From: Anastatus disparis
Lineage: Eukaryota; Arthropoda; Insecta; Hymenoptera; Eupelmidae
Assembly: GCA_017163975.1 (NCBI GenBank)
Contig: JAFFSR010000097.1
Location: 744,001-808,000, forward strand
DNA: 64,000 nucleotides
Direction: 5' to 3'
Shown here: piece after piece, positions 57,490 to 64,000 of the stretch
Layout: every line of letters starts with the position of its first letter
Position numbering within the stretch: position 1 is the first letter of the stretch
Program-made: the position numbers and the translations under genes
Notes under the pieces: generated by a model
Databases searched by the model: none
The model's input: only the letters and a program-made list of their open reading frames with translations
What the model was told of the DNA's origin: nothing

Positions 57490-57890
57490 TTGATTTTTTC
57501 TATTTTAATGATTATTGCAAACTTTTTCTGCAAATTTTCAACAGATTGACTTCAAAATTTGTTGAAATCTTCAATTTATATATCTTTACAAAATAACAAT
57601 TTTAGTTCTTTTTAAAAAAAAAATAATTTTAAAGTTTGGTTCAGAAAAAGTTGAAAATATTGGAAAAAATAGATATTTTTGTGAATTTTGTGTATATAAT
57701 TCAGTTCAACATTTACTTTAATGTACCCTATTAAAATTCCAGCATTGTTATTTTGTAAACATATATAAATAAAAAATTTCTGAAAATTTTGAGGTTAATT
57801 TGTTGAAAATTGGCTGAGAAAGCTTGCAATAACCATCAAAATATAAAAAATTAAGTTTCCGATTAATCAAAAGAATTTTAAGCACCAGGT
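57490..57890. mobile_element. Fold-back MITE (~400 bp)
   Basis: Arms ATTATTGCAAACTTTTTCTG / AAAATAACAATTTTAGT on the left pair with CTGAGAAAGCTTGCAATAA and CAGCATTGTTATTTTGT on the right. Adjacent to the previous MITE. No ORF; boundaries approximate. Confidence 0.65.
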
Positions 57891-57894
57891 AAGA

Positions 57895-59138
57895 TTGTTT
57901 TAAATCATTTATGGACCACAGTCTTATATTTAATATAAATTAAGGCAAAAAAAAGTTTTATTACTTGATATTATAAAAAAAAATTATCATTACATTTAAA
58001 TTTGATTTTTTTCAGGCTTAAATTCAGCTCTATTATGGTCTTTCTTTTACTTCTACATATAGCAATATTAGAGTCAACTACCTTGGTCATTTCAGAGTAT
58101 GTTTAACTGAAAAAAGTTTTTATTCGAGTTATTCAATAAATATTTGTTCTATTTTTCTTTATTAAAAAATTTAAGTATATGTCTCATATTATTCATTTAA
58201 TAAAAATTTATCACAAAAAATGTATGAAATTTTCATAAAATTTATTAGCTGAATATTCTTCATATACCAGCTAAACATTATTAGTAAGCTGAACATTATT
58301 AAAGCATCAATCTAATAGAATCTTATAAAAATAATAAATGTTTGTGATCTCACGAAATCATTCGATTAACTTTAATTTGCAAAATTCATATTTCATATGA
58401 AAAATTTGTTCTTGTTTTTTATTCTTATTACATGTTAAAATTAAATTGTAATTATTTAGCTGAAAATTTTACAGTAATGTCTGATCAGGAATCATATTTG
58501 CTTATAATATACAACCAGTTCATAACCTCAAATTAATTTTATTCCACTTCTAACAAAGTCTGGGTAGATTCTGCGAAAAAACCATAACCAGTACATGGGG
58601 TTTTTGGGCAAAACATATCAATAGAATCCGCTCACCAAACAGAATATTTGTGATATTCTGGGCAAACTACGTTTAATTTTCTACCAGGGTTATACAATAT
58701 TATGATACTTTGATTATACTTGGAAATATAAAGTAATTTCCAAAGTTATAAGTTGACTTTATCAATACATGAAAACAATTTTAATGATAAATTTTACATT
58801 TGTTGTTAAGATTTTCATAGTGTATTTAATGAATTTTAGTTTATTTTAATCATAACACTATACTTGGCTATAATTTTAATGATTCCTTGAATTAGATAGT
58901 TTATCAATTAAATTATGAGGATAAGTGAACGGTTGTAAATAATTGTTATGCGATAAATGTCTAACGAATGTAATTATAATAAACATTTAGATTATAGTAA
59001 AATATAGTTATGCAATTAAAATCAGCTGTGATTGTAGGTCATGAAAATTCTTTGTAATAAGGAAATTATTTTATTTTGTAAAAACTATTTATTATCGCAA
59101 AGGAGACAAAAGCTTCATTAACTTTATTGAAAAAATTC
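57895..59138. other. AT-rich DNA, nothing recognised
   Basis: No ORF and no repeat partner found except the inverted 15-bp match near 58674-58688 with 51898. Confidence 0.4.
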
Positions 59139-59481
59139 GTAGTTTCTGAAAAGATAACATATCTCTGTCCTTTTCTATTGAAAGATTTCATTTTTTTTAT
59201 AAACTAATAATTTTATCAAAAAATATATAGAAAGCGGCATCTCGTATGACGAAAAGCAAAATTTCTTTTATGAGAAAGATTAAATTTCATAGCTTTGTTT
59301 TCAAGAAAAACTTGAAAAAATTCATTGTTACCCTAAAATCTGTTTGAAATTTCCCAAGATTTTCTTGGAAACAAAGCAATAAAATGAATTATTTCTTATC
59401 AAAGAAAATATTTTTTTTTGTCATACAAGATGCAGCTTTCTCTTTATTTTTTGCTCAAGTTATTATATTTTGTGATTGGTG
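59139..59481. mobile_element. Degenerate TTAA-family fold-back MITE
   Basis: Shares ATATCTCTGTCCTTTTCTAT, GCATCTCGTATGACGAAAAG and the fold-back plan of the 381-bp family, with an especially close match to 62719-63099. The left TTAA and the right end are lost. Confidence 0.75.
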
Positions 59482-60084
59482 TGATGCCTCGATGACATTG
59501 CGATCATGACCTCACGCCGATTTCCACTGACTCTATTTCTTTAAATTTGAAATTTCATGAAAAAATAAAAAATACGCCTTCTTTTGTATTTAGTATGGCA
59601 GATACAATACATTGTTTCTTACTAGAAAATTTAGGAAATGTTTCTTACTAGAACTTATTAGAAAATTATACATTATAAGAGAGAGTCTATGATATAAACT
59701 ATAGTGTTTTATGTAAAAAAATAGTGTAGAAAAAACTAGAGAAATGATTATTAAAATTTTTATGAAAATTTTTGTATAGGATAGGCTAAAATCATTTTTT
59801 GTAAGGTTTTCTACAGGCATTTCTACTAAAACTGTTGAAAGATTAACTGCTGGATAACTGCAAGGAAATTTGACACTGTTTCTTTTTAGCTTTATAACAT
59901 AATTTTAATAGATTTCCAATAAATTCTGTATACTATTATGTATAATATTCTGGGTGAAATCTGAATGAAGATTTATATAAATTTTGATTATAATTTATTC
60001 CTTCTTCTCAAACTTATTGAAAACTTAACAAAAATATAAAAAGAGTTTTAAATTTCTATAGTATTGCTTTTGGTTTTCAGGATA
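59482..60084. other. AT-rich DNA, nothing recognised
   Basis: A 76-codon minus-strand frame (59590-59820) is low complexity and not called. Confidence 0.4.
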
Positions 60085-60795
60085 ACGTATATAAAATACT
60101 CCCACACATCATGGAATATTTATGGAAGCTTTCTGGAATATTGGCACAAAAGATTTGAAATATTTTAGGAATCTTCCATGGAATATTTCTGTAATATTCG
60201 TATGTCCCTGATTCTTCTCACATTGTAATGTTCCATGTAATATTGTTGGAAGATTCCAAGAATATTTTATTGCAAGATTTGGGTCATCTCAGATCTTTCA
60301 CTAAAACATTTCGGGAATCTTGCAGAAATATTTCATGAATTATTCTGTTAAAACATTTATGAAAGATTTCCGGAATATTGAAACGGAAGATTTGAAACAT
60401 TTTGTAAACCTATCATGGAATATGCATGGAAGATTTAAGGAATCTTTCATAAAATATTCCATGAAATATTTCTGGAAAATTCTAGAAATCCATCGTAAAA
60501 TATTTCATGGAATATTTATAGAAGATTTGTAGAATATTGACACGCAAGATTTGGAATATTTCAGAAATCTTCCATGAAATATTCCTCTAATATTCGTATG
60601 TCCTCGATTCTTCTTACATTAGAATATTCCATGGAATATTCTTGAAAGATTTTAAGAATATTTCAGTAGAAGGTTTGGGTAATCTCTCATCTTTCATGAA
60701 ATGTTCCTGGAAGATTTTTGGAAGATTTCGATGAAAGATTCAGAGTTTCAGATCTACTACGAAATATTTCTGGAATATTTCATGAAAGGTTATGC
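60085..60795. repeat. Degenerate repeat array rich in GGAATATTTC-type motifs
   Basis: Short motifs TGGAATATTT, GAAATATTTC and GGAAGATT recur every 20-40 bases. ATTCGTATGTCC occurs at 60197 and 60594, suggesting a ~397-bp higher-order unit. Probably an older relative of the 151-bp satellite that follows. Confidence 0.7.
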
Positions 60796-61039
60796 AATGC
60801 TATGAGGAGGTAATATATAAACATTATATATTAACACATTATACTTATATATCAATACATATACGCATACATAAATATTGACATTTAGTTATAAAATCGC
60901 ATTTATATATTCGCTTCGGCTGTACACAACAAAGCGTCAACCCTTTCGCTTATATAGTAGGTAAGGTATCGTCCAACCGCTTAGGGATAAAACTCCCATT
61001 TAACGAGCATCCCCTATCGGTGTCACTAGAAATCTCCCG

Positions 61040-61875
61040 TAACATTCCGCGAAACCTTCCAATGAGAAGTTCATGGGATCCTTCTAGAATTTTTCATGCA
61101 ATATCTCTACTGAAAGATTACTTGAATCTTTCTGTGAAATATTTCGTGTGATTTTTCTAGAAGATTTATGTAATATTCCGCTGTACGATTTTAAAGTTTT
61201 TCGTAATCTTCCAACGAAATATTCATGGAATCTTCCTGAAATCTTTCATGCAATATTTCACTGGAAGATTATTTCAATCATTCTGTGAAATTTTCCGTGA
61301 AATATTTCTGGAAGATTTGTGTAATATTCCGTTGTACGATTTTGAATTTTTTCAGAATCTTTCAACGGAATATTTATGAAATATTCCTGAAATCTTTTAT
61401 GCAATATTTCACTGGAAGCTTATCTCAATCACTCTGTGAAATATTCCGTGAAATATTTCTGGAAGATTTATGTAATATTCCGCTGTACGATTTTAAAGTT
61501 TTTCGGAATCTTTCAACGGAATATTTATGAAATTTTCCTGAAATCTTTCATGCAATATTTCACTGGAAGATTATCTCAATCATTCTGTCAAATTTTCCGT
61601 GAAATATTTCTGGAACATTTGTGTAATATTTCGCTGTACAATTTTGAATTTTTTCGGAATCTTTCAACGGAATATTTATGAAATATTCCTGAAATTTTTC
61701 ATGCAATATTTCACTGGAAGCTTGTCTCAATCACTCTGTGAAATATTCCGTGAGAAATTTCTGGAAGATGTATGTAATATTCCGCTGTACGATTTCAAAG
61801 TTTTTTGGAATCTTCCAGCGAAATATTTATGAAATCTCCCTGTTATCTTTCATGAAATATTCCACTGGAAGATTA
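61040..61875. repeat. 151-bp tandem satellite, five units
   Basis: TAATATTCCG (one variant TAATATTTCG) stands at 61171, 61322, 61473, 61624 and 61775, spaced exactly 151 bases each time, with GTACGATTTT after it and CATGCAATATTTCACTGGAA later in each unit. The three overlapping MKYSVKYFWKI-type ORFs are repeat artefacts. Confidence 0.95.
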
Positions 61876-62366
61876 CAGAGTTGTAAATGAGGAAATGGTT
61901 TTACATTTGAGATGGTCAAGTGATTGACAATGCTCGTACCATTTACCAGTTACTGGGTGAGTAAATGGTAAATGGTTCGACCATTTCTAGTTACTCACTC
62001 AGTAACTAGTAAATAGTCCGACCATTTACCAGTTACTCACCAAGTAAATGGTCCAGCCATTTACCAGTTACCCACCCGGTAACTGCTAACTGATCGATTC
62101 GACCATTTACCAGTTTTCCACCCGCTAACTACCAACTAATTGATTCGGCTAGTTACCCACCCAGTAACTGCGAACTAGTCCAACCATTTCCAGTTCCTCA
62201 CCCAGTAACTGACAAATGGTCCGACCATTTACCAGTTACTTGCTCTGTAACTGGGAATTGGTGAAACCATTTACCATTTACTTGCTCTGTAAATGGTAAA
62301 TGGTGCGAGTATTTTCAATTACTTGACCATTTCGAATGAAAAACCATTTCCGCATTTACAACTCTG
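61876..62366. mobile_element. hAT-like MITE made of ACCATTTACCAGTTAC repeats
   Basis: Ends CAGAGTTGTAAATGAGGAA and the complement of CAGAGTTGTAAATGCGGAA. The inside is a chain of CCATTTACCAGTTACTCACC and related units. CAGAG-type ends resemble hAT elements, but no 8-bp duplication is visible. Sits at the end of the 151-bp array. Confidence 0.65.
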
Positions 62367-62401
62367 CTAGTAATATAACATTATTTTATATAATTATTAG
62401 A

Positions 62402-62404
<3 letters not shown>

Positions 62405-62440
<36 letters not shown>

Positions 62441-62456
62441 TATATGTATATATATT
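62405..62456. repeat. (TA)n microsatellite
   Basis: Simple TA/TATG repeat. Confidence 0.95.
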
Positions 62457-62707
62457 TGTGCTTTGTACTTTTCTAGGACATATATTTTTTGGATCAGAAG
62501 GAGTATATAACGTTTGTTTCTATGATCCTAGAAAAAATCTAGTACCTTTTTTCTGGGATCCTAGAAAACAGTTGAACTTTTTCTGGAATGAAGGGAGAAA
62601 TAAATCAATTTCGATTTCTAGGATCCTAGAAATACATTATCATTATATTAGTTTGTACTTATGTATGAGGTTGATTTCAGAAGAAAAAACACATGAAATT
62701 TAAAAAT
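62457..62707. other. Short unassigned stretch with CTAGGATCCTAG palindromes
   Basis: TCTAGGATCCTAGAAA and partial copies at 62522, 62569 and 62619. The 81-codon frame across it is not supported as a gene. Confidence 0.4.
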
Positions 62708-62711
62708 TTAA

Positions 62712-63552
62712 CCCTTAAGAGGAGGTCACGTATCTCTGTCCTTTTCTAATCAAAGCATTGAGTTTTTTACATAAACTAATAACTTTAGCAAAAAATGAAG
62801 AGAAAGCCGCATCTCGTATCAAAAAAAGCAATATTTTCTTTGATGAGAAAGAATTAATTTTTTTGCTTCGTTTTCAAGAAAACCTTGAAAAACTTAAATC
62901 ATAGAGGTTAGGTTGAACAATTTGGTTTTTCAAGGTTTTCTTGAGAATGAAGCAATAAAATTAATTTTTTCTTATCAAAGAAAATATTGCTTTTTTTGAT
63001 ACAAGATGCGGCTTTCTCTTCATTTTTTGCTAAAGTTATTAGTTTTTGTAAAAAAATAATTTCTTTGATTAGAAAAGGACAGAGATACGTGACCTCCTGT
63101 TAACGGTCACACCTCTTAAAAATCACGTAACGGTCAGACGGGGTGTGGCATACCCCAGCAACTTTGCGACGAGACAAAAAATAGTGAAAAGCTATATGAT
63201 GGAACGAAAAAATTTCAGCATATATTTTGAACCTTCCTTTAACAAATCTCATAGGTTTCATAATGATTAATTTTAAATATTATAAAAAAATTATTTAAAA
63301 AAAAAACTGAAAAAAATCCTCTTGTTTACTAAAATTGCTATTACTCGGTCAATTTCGAAGTTATAATTCACTTTGAACAGCTGCGGAACAAGTACTGAGG
63401 GGCCGATCGAAATAATACCTACCTGGCCTTAAAGTAGAAACTTCAAACTAATGGTGGATGTAGGAATAAGCCGCAAATTCATTAATTTAGAGATTCGCAT
63501 TTTAGTTCAAAAATCGCGTAGGGTATGGTACACCCCGTGTGACCGTTAAGGG
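62712..63552. mobile_element. piggyBac-type MITE carrying a nested TTAA MITE
   Basis: Outer TTAA at 62708-62711 and 63553-63556. Ends CCCTTAACGGTCACAC (split on the left by the nested element) and the complement of CCCTTAACGGTCACACGGGG on the right, with GGTGTGGCATACCCC and GGGTATGGTACACCCC as inner arms. CCC ends and TTAA targets are piggyBac features. About 456 bp without the nested element; no ORF. Confidence 0.9.
62719..63099. mobile_element. 381-bp TTAA fold-back MITE, copy 4, inside a TIR
   Basis: Inner TTAA at 62715-62718 and 63100-63103. It inserted in the TTAA that is part of the outer element's CCCTTAACGG end, so outer CCC|TTAA|CGG became CCC-TTAA-MITE-TTAA-CGG. Same length, ends and core as the copies at 7125 and 23782. 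Confidence 0.95.
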
Positions 63553-63652
63553 TTAAACGATTTCTATGAGATAACTAGAAAGATATAAATAATAGATAAA
63601 CATATAATACATTGCATATTCATGGAAAACTTGATTGTATTTGATCTATTAA

Positions 63653-63800
63653 GAGTCAGCCGTATATCTTTGTCCTTGTCTAATCAAATTTTCAAAAAAC
63701 AGTTGAACTTGACTTCATTTTTTCCGTTTCGGACTATACTCGAAAAATAATGAAAATTTTATATTTTTTCATAGAATAGAATCCTTTGCTCGTTTTTTGC
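63653..63800. mobile_element. Truncated TTAA MITE of the 51412 subfamily
   Basis: TTAA at 63649-63652, then GAGTCAGCCGTATATCTTTG and TGTCCTTGTCTAATC, an internal deletion, and the GGACTATACTCGAAAAATAA to CATAGAATAGAATCC part. No right end. Confidence 0.75.
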
Positions 63801-63816
63801 TCTTCAGACAGAATTA

Positions 63817-63925
63817 ATAGTCTTTAAAAGACGTCTTTTTTTGTTCCAAATCCAGACACGTCCAAAGACGTCTTTTAAAGACGGCTTCTAAAGACGTCTT
63901 TAAAAGACGTCATTATTTTCAATAG
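63817..63925. repeat. AAAGACGTCTTT palindrome cluster
   Basis: AAAGACGTCTTT or AAGACGTCTTTT recurs at about 63826, 63861, 63890 and 63901. Each is a self-complementary 12-mer. Function unknown; could be MITE arms in decay. Confidence 0.6.
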
Positions 63926-64000
63926 GGTATAGATGTATCGATTTACACGGCGCATTCCACTAGACATGCATCTACATTTGCGGCGTTAGCCAAAGGTGTT

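Noticed and set aside
61285..61832. Three overlapping MKYSVKYFWKI-type ORFs
   Set aside because: Same frame of successive 151-bp satellite units.

Overview
The window looks like repeat-dense euchromatin or heterochromatin of an insect. It is AT-rich and has no operon structure. Genes carry small spliceosomal introns, and tRNA-derived SINEs sit in perfect target-site duplications. I recognise almost nothing but transposable elements at many stages of decay, nested in one another. The repertoire (Penelope-like, Ty3/gypsy, Ty1/copia, jockey/CR1-type LINE, CACTA/EnSpm-like, Mutator-like, pogo-like, Helitron-like helicase, many TTAA and TA fold-back MITEs) fits an arthropod. A hymenopteran such as an ant is my guess, not a demonstration.

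Layout. 1-6424: three head-to-tail Penelope-like units (period 2,858 bp, RT plus GIY-YIG endonuclease), each with a hammerhead-like motif at the unit border; the first is 5'-truncated with an inverted 5' piece. 6635-9268: nested fold-backs. 9329-11049: a broken Pif1/Helitron-type helicase, then microsatellites and small MITEs. 12868-15366: a jockey-type LINE fragment, a ~106-110 bp minisatellite and a tRNA-SINE. 16020-22875: a Ty3/gypsy element whose Pol runs protease, RT, RNase H, then an acidic region with an OTU-like motif, then an integrase GPY/F-like tail, with no integrase catalytic core. 22876-29187: A-rich non-coding DNA with two 381-bp TTAA fold-backs, a second SINE and a 711-bp TTAA fold-back. 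29188-33414: a Ty1/copia element with both LTRs and a Penelope-like insertion in reverse orientation. 33480-38240: a second, deleted Ty3/gypsy element split by a 675-bp MITE.

40802-51393 (minus strand): a CACTA/EnSpm-like (tnp2/DUF4218-type) transposase followed by a multi-exon DUF4806-like gene. The last intron of that gene holds a nearly intact Mutator-like element and a LINE fragment. The transposase ORF is split by a 1.7-kb palindromic element with CACTR ends. 52210-56958: a long-TIR DNA transposon with a spliced DDE transposase interrupted by a SINE. 57137-64000: fold-back MITEs, a degenerate GAATATTTC-rich array, a strict 151-bp satellite, and a piggyBac-type MITE carrying a second TTAA element in its own terminus.

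How it works together. No cellular pathway is visible. The relations are those of parasites on parasites: MITEs share termini and target choice with autonomous elements, and several insertions leave an empty site or a resumed reading frame that shows the target duplication directly.
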